Assembly: GCF_902497785.1 (NCBI RefSeq)
Contig: NZ_CABVHK010000023.1
Span: forward strand, 51,378-115,377
Source of the DNA: Pseudomonas fluorescens
GTDB taxonomy: Bacteria; Pseudomonadota; Gammaproteobacteria; Pseudomonadales; Pseudomonadaceae
Reading direction: 5' to 3'
DNA length: 64,000 bases
The notes below the pieces were generated by a model that was given only the letters and a program-made list of their open reading frames with translations, was not told where the DNA came from and did no database searches. The first letter of the stretch is position 1. Each line of letters opens with the position of its first letter. The translations under genes and the position numbers were made by a program. Below are positions 32,835-41,188 of the stretch, piece by piece.

Positions 32835-35330
32835 ATGTCACGCTTTGCTCGTCCTTTGCATCCACTGGCGCTTTCAGTGGCGATGGCTTTTGTCGCGGCG
32901 CCACTGATGGCCGCCGAATCGCCGGTCGTGGATTCCCACACCAGCGCCGTGCGCAGTTTTTCGATTGCCGCCGGGGATTTGAGCCAGGCGCTGAACAGCC
33001 TGGCCGAGCAGGCGGACCTGGTGCTGGCCTTCGACCCGGCTTTGACGCGCGGCAAACGCAGCAGCGGCGTGAGCGGATCATTCAGCACCCACGATGCCCT
33101 CGCGCACGTGCTGCAGGGCAGCGGCCTGAACGCCATTGCATTGTCGGCCACGCGCTATCGCATCGAGCCTGTGCCCGAGGCCGTCGAAGGTTCTCTGGAG
33201 TTGCAGGCCACCAACATCAACGGCGCGTATGCCAGCGAAAGTCCCACCGGCCCGGTGGCGGGTTACGTCGCCACCCGCTCGCTGACCGCGACTAAAACCG
33301 ATACGGCGCTGAACGAAACGCCGCAATCGATTTCCGTGGTGACCAAGGATCAGATGCGCGCCCAGGGCGCCATGAGCCTCAACCAGATTTTGCGCTACAC
33401 CGCGGCGGTGGTTCCGGAAACTCGCGGCTCAACAGCTTCGCGACTGGACCAGATGACCCTTCGCGGCTTTTCCCCGGCAGTGTACCTGGACGGCCTGCGC
33501 ATGCCTGGAAGCCGTGATGCATCGCCGCAAAAAGATGCCTTTGACCTGGAGCGTGTCGAGGTCCTGCGCGGGCCGTCGTCCGTGCTCTACGGGCAGGCCA
33601 GCCCAAGTGGCGTGGTGAACATGGTCAGCAAGCGGCCGCTGGACACGCCGTTCCATGAAGTCGGCGTCGAGTACGGCACGTTCAACAAGAAGCGCACAAC
33701 GTTCGATTTGAGCGGCCCGATTGATGATCAAGGGGTTTATTCCTATCGCCTGGCCGGTCTGTACGACGACGCCGACGGCCAGCTCGAACACACCGAAACC
33801 CGGCGTCAGGCCATTTCCTCTGCCTTCACCTGGCGGCCAAGCGCAGACACTTCGCTGACGTTGCTCGGGCATTTCCAGAAAGACCCGAAAGCCGCTTCGT
33901 ACGGTTCGATGCCGGCGTGGGGTTCGGTACTGGACAGCCCGATCGGGCGCGACATCGACGTCGATTTTTATGACGGCGACAAGGATTTCGAGAAGAGCGA
34001 CCGCGAGTATTTCTCTGTCGGTTACCTGTTCGAACATCACCTCGACGACGTCTGGACGTTGCGTCAGAACGCGCGCTATCTGCGCAGCGAAGGCGTGTAT
34101 CGCAGCCTCTACAGCAGCAACCTGCGCGCCGATTACCGCACGTTGACGCGCTCGACCATTGCCACCGACGTCGACCTCGATTCCTATGCCCTGGACAATC
34201 AGGCCCAGGCCAAATTCGACACCGGGCCGGTGCAGCACACCGTGCTGTTCGGCACCGATTACCAGAACACCAGCACCGACACCAAATCCGGTTTCGGCGC
34301 GGGTCCGACGCTGGATATTTTCGAGCCGGTCTACGGCGTTCCGGTGACCACACCGACGTTCGCTTCTGACGCGACGCAGCGCAACCAGCAGAAGGGTTTG
34401 TACCTGCAAGACCAGCTGAAGTGGGACCAGTGGGTGTTGTTGCTGGGCGGGCGTTATGACTGGGCGAACAACCACAACAGCTCGTTGAATTTGCGCAATA
34501 ACCTCAAGACCAAAACCTCGCTGGACAGTGAGGCGTTTACCGGGCGCGTGGGCCTGGTTTACCTGTTCGATAACGGTATTTCGCCGTATGTGAGCTACTC
34601 GGAATCGTTCGAGCCGCAGTCGGGCACCGGCTACGGCGGTTCGGTGTTCAAGCCGACCGAGGGCAAGCAATACGAGGTGGGGGTCAAGTATCAGCCACCG
34701 GGCAGTAACAGTTTCATCACCGCGTCGATCTACGATTTGCGCCAGAGCAACGTGCCGACGCTTGATCCGGATCCGACGCACCTGTGCGGCACCGGGCGTT
34801 GTCAGGAACAGAGCGGTGAAGTGCGTTCTCGTGGTTTCGAACTTGAAGGCAAGGCCAGCCTCAATGACAACCTCGATATCACGGCGGCGTATGCTTATCT
34901 GGACAACCGCATCACTCAGTCCAACAGCACGGTCAGTTATGCGCCGCTGACCGATGTTGCCGTGGGTCCGGCGGTGTCGGCCAAGGGCACCACCCCCTAT
35001 GCCGTGCCTCGCCATACCGGCTCGGTGTGGGCGGACTACACCTTCCACGACGGGGTTGCCAAAGGTTTCGGGGTGGGCGCCGGTGCGCGGTATGTCGGGT
35101 CGTCCTGGGGTGATACAGCCAACACGTTGAAGGTGCCGGGCTACACGTTGGTGGATGCGGCGTTGCATTACGACATTCCGCACATCAACAGTCTCAAGGA
35201 CAATCTGCGTCTGGCGTTGAATGCCAGTAACCTGGCCAACAAAGAGTATGTGGCGTCGTGCTTCTCCTACTCGTGGTGCTGGTATGGCGCACAGCGCACG
35301 GTTCAGGCGAGTGCGACGTATCAGTGGTGA
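32835..35330 (+). CDS. TonB-dependent siderophore receptor with signalling domain
   Basis: An 831-residue outer-membrane receptor. After a signal peptide (ending MAFVAAPLMAAES), an STN domain (about residues 40-115: FSIAAGDLSQALNSLAEQAD, VLQGSGLNAIAL) provides transmembrane signalling. A plug domain follows (ETPQSISVVTKDQM, VEVLRGPSSVLYGQASPSGVVNMVSKRP), then a 22-strand barrel ending in aromatic W (ASATYQW). ATG at 32835 has AGGAT seven bases upstream. It is paired with the fecI/fecR genes upstream, which should control it. The ligand, probably a ferric hydroxamate-type siderophore, is not determinable. Confidence 0.92.
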   Translation: MSRFARPLHPLALSVAMAFVAAPLMAAESPVVDSHTSAVRSFSIAAGDLSQALNSLAEQADLVLAFDPALTRGKRSSGVSGSFSTHDALAHVLQGSGLNAIALSATRYRIEPVPEAVEGSLELQATNINGAYASESPTGPVAGYVATRSLTATKTDTALNETPQSISVVTKDQMRAQGAMSLNQILRYTAAVVPETRGSTASRLDQMTLRGFSPAVYLDGLRMPGSRDASPQKDAFDLERVEVLRGPSSVLYGQASPSGVVNMVSKRPLDTPFHEVGVEYGTFNKKRTTFDLSGPIDDQGVYSYRLAGLYDDADGQLEHTETRRQAISSAFTWRPSADTSLTLLGHFQKDPKAASYGSMPAWGSVLDSPIGRDIDVDFYDGDKDFEKSDREYFSVGYLFEHHLDDVWTLRQNARYLRSEGVYRSLYSSNLRADYRTLTRSTIATDVDLDSYALDNQAQAKFDTGPVQHTVLFGTDYQNTSTDTKSGFGAGPTLDIFEPVYGVPVTTPTFASDATQRNQQKGLYLQDQLKWDQWVLLLGGRYDWANNHNSSLNLRNNLKTKTSLDSEAFTGRVGLVYLFDNGISPYVSYSESFEPQSGTGYGGSVFKPTEGKQYEVGVKYQPPGSNSFITASIYDLRQSNVPTLDPDPTHLCGTGRCQEQSGEVRSRGFELEGKASLNDNLDITAAYAYLDNRITQSNSTVSYAPLTDVAVGPAVSAKGTTPYAVPRHTGSVWADYTFHDGVAKGFGVGAGARYVGSSWGDTANTLKVPGYTLVDAALHYDIPHINSLKDNLRLALNASNLANKEYVASCFSYSWCWYGAQRTVQASATYQW

Positions 35331-36156
35331 TAGTCCCGCAGGTACCCGCGCCCCCTGTGGGAGCGAGCCGGCTCCGGGCGGTGTTCCGACGAAGGCGGCC
35401 TGATGGTTACCACATTTCCCCGGATGAACTCGGTCCTATTGTGGGAGCGAGCCGGCTCCGGGCGGCGTTCCGACGAAGGCGGCCTGACAGCCGACCACGT
35501 TCTTCAGGTGTACATATCCATTCCTGGGTAACGGCTACCTAGGGTTTCGCCCTTACGGCGACTCACTTTTGCAGACGCCCAAAAGTAAGCAAAACGCTTC
35601 GCCCCGGCGTCCGGCCCCTCGCCAAGGCTCGGCGTTCCCTCGCTCCGGTCCTGCTCCGTGGGCCCGCTGCCATCGGCCATCCATGGCCGGGGGCAGCTAG
35701 CCCGGCATCCATGCCGGGCTGCCCACTGCGCAGAACCTCCACTCGGCCTCCCGAAGGGGCGGGTAGATCAAAATCAAAAGCAGGATCAAAAGCGCAAGGC
35801 GAGCTAACGCTCGGCCTTGTGGTTTGGTTGGGGTTGGCACAGTTTTCATTGTGGGATCGAGCCTGTTCCGGGCGGCGTTCTGACGAAGGCGGCTTGCAAC
35901 CGTCGCAATTTCCCGGACGTACCCGGAAACCCTGTGGGAGCTGGCTTGCCAGCGATCGCGTAAGTCCTGCACCCTGCGTCGCAGGGTTCGCCAGAAAGCC
36001 GGTATCTACTGGATTGTTGTTGTTTCGGGTAAATACGACCGCCGTCGGACTATCTGATTGCGGAGTGTTTGATCCAGAGTGACCGGAACGTCGCCCCATT
36101 TTTCCACAGCGGTGAGATGCCTAGCATGGCTCCACTTATTACTGTGGAGTTTTCCC
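35331..36156. repeat. REP copies and a long dispersed intergenic repeat
   Basis: No gene is supported in this 826-base stretch. Direct copies of GTGGGAGCGAGCCGGCTCCG plus a GGCGGYGTTCCGACGAAGGC tail lie at 35354-35403, 35438-35488 and, diverged, 35851-35897. A further REP (GAGCTGGCTTGCCAGCGATC) is at 35938-35957. From about 35510 to 35830 there is a diverged copy of the long repeat seen twice at 63.2-64 kb, recognised by TACATATCCATTCCTG, GGTTTCGCCCTTACGGCGA and ATCAAAATCAAAAGCAGGATC. Confidence 0.75.
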
Positions 36157-37377
36157 ATGAACGATATGCAGGCAATACCGGCCAGTGTTGCGCTCGATCA
36201 AACGCAGCCCTCTTCCTGGCGCGACTGGCTGTCGGTGTTTTCCGTGGCGCTTGGCGCCTTTGCGTTTGTGACGACAGAGTACCTGCCGGTGGGCATCCTG
36301 CCGCAGATCGCCAACAGCCTCGCCATTACCGACGGGACGGCCGGGTTGATGGTTACCGTGCCGGGGATTGTCGCGGCGGTCTCTGCGCCGGCGATTATGC
36401 TCGGGGCAGGGCGGTTGAACCGGCGGCATTTGCTGTTGCTGTTGACCCTGGTGCAGGTGGTGGCGAACCTGGTGTCGGCGTTCGCGCCCTCGCTAGTGGT
36501 GATGCTGTTGGGCCGGGGTTTGTTGGGTGTGGCGTTGGGTGGGTTCTGGGCGGTGGCGATTGCCGTGGCCGCGCGTCTGGTGAGTGAATCCCGGGCAGCC
36601 AAAGCCACGGCGCTGATTTTTGCCGGGATCACAATGGCGACTGTGTTTGGGGTGCCGTTCGGCACATTTGTCAGCACCTTGTTTTCCTGGCGCGTGTCGT
36701 TCGCGGTCGCGGCGGCACTCGCGCTGTTGGCGTTGATCGCGCAAGGGCTGACATTGCCTTCGTTGCCTTCTCGCGAAGGTTTGCGCGTGGGCGCGCTGCT
36801 GGGTTTTCTCGCGCGAAAAACCGCGCGACGCAGCATGTTGCTGTTGGGGCTGGTGGTCGCTGCACACTTCTCGGCTTACACCTACATCGCGCCATTCCTC
36901 GGCCGTGAAGCAGGTTTCTCGGCGAGTGCAATCACTTCGATTCTGCTCGGTTTCGGCTTGGTCGGCATGTTGGCCAACTTCGCGATGGCCCGTGGTTCGG
37001 CCCGGCACCTTCGGGCCTCGTTGGGCGCGGTGGTGCTCTTGATGGTCATCGCGCAATTGGCCTTGCCGCAGTTACAGGCTGTGGGCGTGGTGCTCGCGGT
37101 TTTGCTGTGGGGCATCGCTTATGGTGCGATTCCGTTGGGCGTGAGCACATGGATGCAGCTGACATCGCCGCAATTGCCGGAGGCCAGTGCAGCCATGCTG
37201 GTCACCATGTTTCAGGTGGCCATTGCTACGGGCTCGCTGCTCGGTGGTTTGATGGTTGACCATCACGGCGTGCCGTCTGCGCTATGGCTCGGGGCCGCAA
37301 TTGGCTTGCTCGGACTGGCGGTCATGCTCAGTTTCGGCGTGGGCAAAGCCCCGATTGCCGAGGCCCTGCAACGCTGA
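36157..37377 (+). CDS. MFS exporter (SotB/AraJ-like)
   Basis: A 406-residue 12-helix transporter. ATTEYLPVGILPQIA-like sequence near the start (TTEYLPVGILPQIANSL), GRGLLGVALGGFWAVA and YTYIAPFL fit the DHA1 sugar/drug efflux branch. The start at 36157 has GTGGAG seven bases upstream and trims a non-homologous extension. It is convergent with the LysR gene 3 bases away, so that regulator may or may not control it. Substrate unknown. Confidence 0.87.
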   Translation: MNDMQAIPASVALDQTQPSSWRDWLSVFSVALGAFAFVTTEYLPVGILPQIANSLAITDGTAGLMVTVPGIVAAVSAPAIMLGAGRLNRRHLLLLLTLVQVVANLVSAFAPSLVVMLLGRGLLGVALGGFWAVAIAVAARLVSESRAAKATALIFAGITMATVFGVPFGTFVSTLFSWRVSFAVAAALALLALIAQGLTLPSLPSREGLRVGALLGFLARKTARRSMLLLGLVVAAHFSAYTYIAPFLGREAGFSASAITSILLGFGLVGMLANFAMARGSARHLRASLGAVVLLMVIAQLALPQLQAVGVVLAVLLWGIAYGAIPLGVSTWMQLTSPQLPEASAAMLVTMFQVAIATGSLLGGLMVDHHGVPSALWLGAAIGLLGLAVMLSFGVGKAPIAEALQR

Positions 37378-37379
37378 GT

Positions 37380-38267
37380 TCAGGCTTTCAGAATGTTGTC
37401 TTTGAAGTAGTCGATCAGCACCCGCAATCGGGGTGCGGTCTGCCTCGACGCAGGCCAGAGCATCCACAAATGGCCGCTGTGGTCGGTGTAATCCTCCAGC
37501 ACCACTTTCAGCCTGCCATCAGCCAATGGTTGGCGGATTGAAAAATCCGGCAGGCAGGCAATCCCCACGCCATCTAGCGCCAGGTGCAGCAGCGGATCAG
37601 TCGTGGTGCAAATCATGGATTTGGTCAGGTTCGGCTCGATGTGCGTGTCGCCGACGCGCAGCGGCCAGCGTTCGATCATCCCGGTGGCCGGGAACTTGTG
37701 CAGCAGGCACACATGACGGATCAAATCGTCAGGGTGCGTGGGCGCGCCATGCCGTTCCAGGTATTCGGGTGATGCGACCAATTGCAGTTGAAAACCGCCC
37801 AGCTTGCGCGCCATCAGCCGCGAATCCTGTGGTGCGCCGGTGCGGATCACCGCGTCGAAGCCTTCCTCGATGACGTCCACCATCCGATCGGACGTGTCCA
37901 CGTCCAGCTCAATGTCCGGGTAGGCGCGGATGAACCCCGCCAGCACTGGCATGATCAACACGTTCTGGATCGGCACGCTGATGCGCACCTTGCCGCGCGG
38001 GTTGGCGGACAATTCCAGCAACTCCATTTCGGCGGCTTGCACTTCACTGAGGATACGTTTGCAGCGGTCGAGGAACAGCTCGCCTTCAGTGGTCAGGGTG
38101 ACGCTGCGGGTGCTGCGATGGAACAGGCGGACACCCAGGCGTTCTTCCATGCGCGCAACGCTTTTGCCCACCGCCGAGGAGGAAATTTCCAGCAGGCGGC
38201 CGGCTGCGGTGAAGCTGCGGGTCTCGGCCACCTGAATGAAGGCCGTGATACCGCTGAGGCTGTCCAT
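37380..38267 (-). CDS. LysR-family transcriptional regulator (DsdC/CrgA-type)
   Basis: A 295-residue LysR. The HTH is in FTAAGRLLEISSSAVGKSVARMEERLGVRLFHRSTR. It is followed by the canonical effector-binding domain with a long linker helix. ATG codons at 38270 and 38267 are alternatives; no strong Shine-Dalgarno is seen. It ends 3 bases from the MFS gene in a tail-to-tail arrangement. Confidence 0.87.
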   Translation of the reverse strand: MDSLSGITAFIQVAETRSFTAAGRLLEISSSAVGKSVARMEERLGVRLFHRSTRSVTLTTEGELFLDRCKRILSEVQAAEMELLELSANPRGKVRISVPIQNVLIMPVLAGFIRAYPDIELDVDTSDRMVDVIEEGFDAVIRTGAPQDSRLMARKLGGFQLQLVASPEYLERHGAPTHPDDLIRHVCLLHKFPATGMIERWPLRVGDTHIEPNLTKSMICTTTDPLLHLALDGVGIACLPDFSIRQPLADGRLKVVLEDYTDHSGHLWMLWPASRQTAPRLRVLIDYFKDNILKA

Positions 38268-38351
38268 CATGGGGGGCTCGATGCGGGGAGGGATCACGCA
38301 GAGTAGAGGTTGGTGGGGGATTTGCAAAGCGGGGGATTTAGACACGTTGAC

Positions 38352-38450
38352 GCCTTCGCGAGCAGGCTCGCTCCCCATTAGATCTTCAGTGAATACCCAA
38401 TCGGGTGCTCGACGAAAATCCACTGTGGGAGCGAGCCTGCTCGCGGAGGC
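38352..38450. repeat. REP/BIME pair
   Basis: TTCGCGAGCAGGCTCGCTCC at 38356-38375 and the inverted copy at 38422-38450 lie between the divergently placed LysR and the end of gspF. This is a standard REP doublet. Confidence 0.8.
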
Positions 38451-38474
38451 GGTCGTACCTTGTGGTCGGGTGTA

Positions 38475-39662
38475 TCAGTTAATGCTTGAGGCCAGTTCGA
38501 ATATCGGGATGTACATCAGGATCACGATGACCCCGATCAGCAGGCCGATGAAGGTCATGAGCAGGGGTTCGAACAACCGCACGAACCATTCGATCCAGCG
38601 GCTGATTTCTTCATCATAGAAGTCGGCGCTGCGCTCCATCATTTGCCCCAGGTTCCCGGACTGTTCACCGGCGCGCAGCAAGCGCAGGGACACCGGGGTG
38701 ACCAGGTGATTGAGTTCCAGCGCGGTCGACAGCGATTGCCCTTCGCGCACCCGTTCGCAGGCCTGGTCCAGGCGCACGCGGGAGGCGGGGGTGAGCAAGC
38801 CGCGAACCATGCCCATGGCCGTGACGAGGGGAATGCCGCCTTGCAGCAGAATTCCCAGCGAGCGGTAGAAACGCGCCAGTTCATACATGAAGATGCGTTG
38901 GTGCACCGCCGGGAGTTTTTCGATGACCCGGTCCACGCCGCGACGAAAAGCCGGCTGGCGTTGCAGGAAGGCGAGGGCGATGACAAGCGCTGCGAAGGCG
39001 CCAAAGAATTCGCCTTGGTGGGCGTGCAGGAACATCCCGCCGCTCATCAGGATCTGCGACAGCCACGGCAGGTTATTGCCCAACCCTTCAAACACCAGGC
39101 TGAATCGCGGCACCACGTAGCCCATCAAAAACAACACCACGCCACCTCCCACCACCAGCAACAGCAGCGGGTAGATCGAAGCGCTGACGATCTTCTGGCG
39201 AACTTCGTCCATGCGCTGGCGATAGCTGACATAGCGGCCCAGGGCTTCACCCACGGCGCCGGTCTTTTCACTGGACTGTACCAGCGCCACGTACAACGGC
39301 GGGAACACCGCCGACAACTGGCCCAACGCCTGGGAAAACGATTTGCCCTCGTAGAGCAGGCGCACCAGTTCACTCAAGGTTTTGCGCGCCTGGGGCGCGG
39401 TTTCCTTTTCCGCCAGGCTTTCCAGCGCATCGATCAACGGCAGGCCGGCATTCAGCAGGGTGGTCAGTTCCTGGCTGAACAGCACCAGGTTGAAGGTTTC
39501 GCGCTGGCGGATGCGCAACGCCCGCCAATGCCGCTCGGCGTGCAGGCTGACCACGCGCAAGCCCTGGTCTTCGACGATGCGCCGGGCTTCGCTGTGGCCC
39601 GGCGCTTCGACGGTCATCGCGACCACGCCGGCCTTGCCGACCGCTTTGAGATGAAAGCGCAT
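38475..39662 (-). CDS. gspF: Type II secretion inner-membrane platform protein GspF-like
   Basis: A 395-residue protein with the GspF/PilC layout: two repeated helical domains (FNLVLFSQELTTLLNAGLPLIDALESLAE near residue 58, and MYELARFYRSLGILLQGGIPLVTAM near 260) and three membrane segments, the last at the very C-terminus. It forms the inner-membrane platform worked by the GspE ATPase. The cognate gspE (53946) lies 14 kb away with the oxidase operon in between. It sits directly after gspG, separated by 12 bases. Confidence 0.92.
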   Translation of the reverse strand: MRFHLKAVGKAGVVAMTVEAPGHSEARRIVEDQGLRVVSLHAERHWRALRIRQRETFNLVLFSQELTTLLNAGLPLIDALESLAEKETAPQARKTLSELVRLLYEGKSFSQALGQLSAVFPPLYVALVQSSEKTGAVGEALGRYVSYRQRMDEVRQKIVSASIYPLLLLVVGGGVVLFLMGYVVPRFSLVFEGLGNNLPWLSQILMSGGMFLHAHQGEFFGAFAALVIALAFLQRQPAFRRGVDRVIEKLPAVHQRIFMYELARFYRSLGILLQGGIPLVTAMGMVRGLLTPASRVRLDQACERVREGQSLSTALELNHLVTPVSLRLLRAGEQSGNLGQMMERSADFYDEEISRWIEWFVRLFEPLLMTFIGLLIGVIVILMYIPIFELASSIN

Positions 39663-39674
39663 GGTCGTCTCCCG

Positions 39675-40109
39675 TCATTGCCAACTGGCGACTTCGGCGT
39701 TTTCACCTTCGCCGCCGGGTTGACCGTCCTTGCCCATGGACAGCAAGTCGTACTCGCCGTTTTCGCCGGGGTAGCGGTAGGTGTAATTACGGCCCCACGG
39801 GTCCTGCGGCAGCTTTTTCTGCAGGTACGGGCCGGTCCAGCGGGTTTCGTCGCTCGGCGCGATGACCAGCGCCTGCAAACCCTGTTCGGTCGACGGGTAA
39901 TGGCCGACCTCCAGGCGATACAAATCCAGTGCCTTGCCCAGGCCTTCGATTTGCGCCTTGGCCACCTTCACCTCGGAGCGGCCCAACTGGGCGAAATACT
40001 TCGGCGCGACGATCCCGGCGAGTAAGCCGAGCACCACCAGCACCACCAACAATTCGAGCAAGGTAAACCCGCTTTGGGTACGCGGGGCACAACACAGACG
40101 CTGATTCAT
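39675..40109 (-). CDS. gspG: Major pseudopilin GspG
   Basis: A 144-residue class-III prepilin. A short leader (13 residues) ends in G before FTLLELLVVLVVLG, with the required Glu5. The C-terminal part has the GspG features YPSTEQGLQALV, GPYLQKKLPQDPWG and YDLLSMGKDGQPGG (calcium-binding loop). It would be cleaved by the PilD peptidase encoded elsewhere. It is the first gene of a gspG-gspF pair, divergent from the transglycosylase. Confidence 0.94.
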   Translation of the reverse strand: MNQRLCCAPRTQSGFTLLELLVVLVVLGLLAGIVAPKYFAQLGRSEVKVAKAQIEGLGKALDLYRLEVGHYPSTEQGLQALVIAPSDETRWTGPYLQKKLPQDPWGRNYTYRYPGENGEYDLLSMGKDGQPGGEGENAEVASWQ

Positions 40110-40152
40110 GATGACCTCACACAGTCGGCAGAAGGGTCGCCTTCACCCTTAT

Positions 40153-40167
40153 GCAATTGCCATGCTC
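40153..40167 (-). promoter_or_regulatory. Weak sigma-54-like sequence before gspG
   Basis: Reading the minus strand, GAGCATGGCAATTGC keeps the TTGC -12 element and the GC of -24, but one of the two near-invariant -24 G residues is A. It lies about 43 bases upstream of gspG. It is listed because the divergent gene has a better site; on its own it is poor. Confidence 0.25.
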
Positions 40168-40216
40168 ACCCTTTGTCATCTTGCTGAACCCCCTGAATTA
40201 CCGGCCTTCGCGCAGT

Positions 40217-40231
40217 CGGCACAGTGCTTGC
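40217..40231 (+). promoter_or_regulatory. Sigma-54 promoter of the lytic transglycosylase
   Basis: CGGCACAGTGCTTGC matches the -24/-12 consensus TGGCACG-N4-TTGC with two mismatches and the exact GG-to-GC spacing. The transcript would begin near 40243, about 60 bases before the ATG at 40304. The palindrome GGGGCAATTGCCCC lies in the predicted leader (40257-40270). Confidence 0.6.
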
Positions 40232-40303
40232 GTATGGCTGGTTGACTACCGGCCATTGGGGCAATTGCCCCGTTTTTCGGGGCCGGTCAGGGGAGACAAA
40301 ATA

Positions 40304-40912
40304 ATGAAAACACTCACCACAGGACTGCTCGGTTGCCTGCTGCTGGCAGGCACCGCCCAGGCCGATGTGTTCGTTTCCGTGGACGCCAAGGGCAGCTACG
40401 TTTTGTCCAACGTCCACCGGCCCGGACGCACCTACGAACGGGTGATTCCCGAGCCCGAAAAAGCGCTGGTCAGCCTTGATCAGCAGCCGCAAATGATCGC
40501 CGCCCGGCCCTATGCCGAGCTGGTCTCGGCGGCAGCCACGGCCAATCAATTACCGGCGGCCCTGCTACACGCGGTGATCCAGGCCGAGTCGCGCTACAAC
40601 GCCGATGCGACATCCCCCAGAGGCGCCGGAGGGCTGATGCAATTGATGCCCGACACCGCTCGGGAAATGGGGGTGAAAAACGTCTACGACCCGAAAGCCA
40701 ACATCCAGGGCGGGGCCAAATACCTCAAGCGCCTGCTGACCCTGTTCGACAACGACATCGCGCTCGCCGTGGCGGCCTACAACGCCGGGCCGCAAGCGGT
40801 TTTGAGCCGTGGCGGAGTGATTCCACCGTTCGCTGAAACCCAGCGCTATGTGCCCAGCGTGCTGCGCCAATACCGGCGCTTGCAGGGCCTGGCCGTGGAC
40901 GCGCCGCTGTGA
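40304..40912 (+). CDS. Exported lytic transglycosylase (SLT domain)
   Basis: A 202-residue protein. The signal peptide (TTGLLGCLLLAGTAQADV) is followed by a short DUF4124-like strand region and an SLT domain: AVIQAESRYNADATSPRGAGGLMQLMP with the catalytic Glu, then GAKYLKRLL and LAVAAYNAGPQAV. ATG at 40304 has GGGGAGA eight bases upstream. Such enzymes open gaps in peptidoglycan for envelope-spanning machines. Its position opposite gspG and its sigma-54 promoter suggest that role for the secretion apparatus here. Confidence 0.9.
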   Translation: MKTLTTGLLGCLLLAGTAQADVFVSVDAKGSYVLSNVHRPGRTYERVIPEPEKALVSLDQQPQMIAARPYAELVSAAATANQLPAALLHAVIQAESRYNADATSPRGAGGLMQLMPDTAREMGVKNVYDPKANIQGGAKYLKRLLTLFDNDIALAVAAYNAGPQAVLSRGGVIPPFAETQRYVPSVLRQYRRLQGLAVDAPL

Positions 40913-40942
40913 GTGGGGGAGGCCCCCATATGTGGGGGGAAG

Positions 40943-41023
40943 TCAAAAGATCGCAGCCTGCGGCAGCTCCTACGGGAATACGCCGAGCGAATGTAGGAGC
41001 TGCCGCAGGCTGCGATCTTTTGA
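40943..41023. repeat. Perfect 31-base inverted repeat (second REP type)
   Basis: The arm TCAAAAGATCGCAGCCTGCG... at 40943-40973 is exactly inverted at 40993-41023 with a 19-base spacer. This is the GATCGCAGCCTGCGGCAGCTCC class of Pseudomonas repeat. It sits after the transglycosylase stop and before the oxidase promoter, and probably insulates the two transcripts. Confidence 0.85.
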
Positions 41024-41116
41024 TCCTGGACCCGGAAACCGGGGAAACGGGTGGGGAATTTCCCCCGAGTTGTTAAGTGATAACTGTAACTAACTGAAAT
41101 TAAACATAAACATTTA

Positions 41117-41132
41117 TGGCATGCGGATTGCT
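41117..41132 (+). promoter_or_regulatory. Sigma-54 promoter of the multicopper oxidase operon
   Basis: TGGCATGCGGATTGCT matches TGGCACG-N4-TTGCT with a single mismatch (C to T) and correct spacing. The predicted start of transcription is near 41143, about 45 bases before the ATG at 41189. A dyad GGGGAATTTCCCC at about 41056-41068 lies upstream, where an enhancer-binding activator could bind. Confidence 0.7.
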
Positions 41133-41188
41133 CTGGGGTTGTTGTCGAGAATCATTCCCTGTGAGCATCTACAGCGAGGACCGTGATC

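Noticed and set aside
33429..35183. 584-codon frame antisense to the TonB receptor
   Set aside because: The receptor has signal, STN, plug and barrel features; the antisense frame has none.
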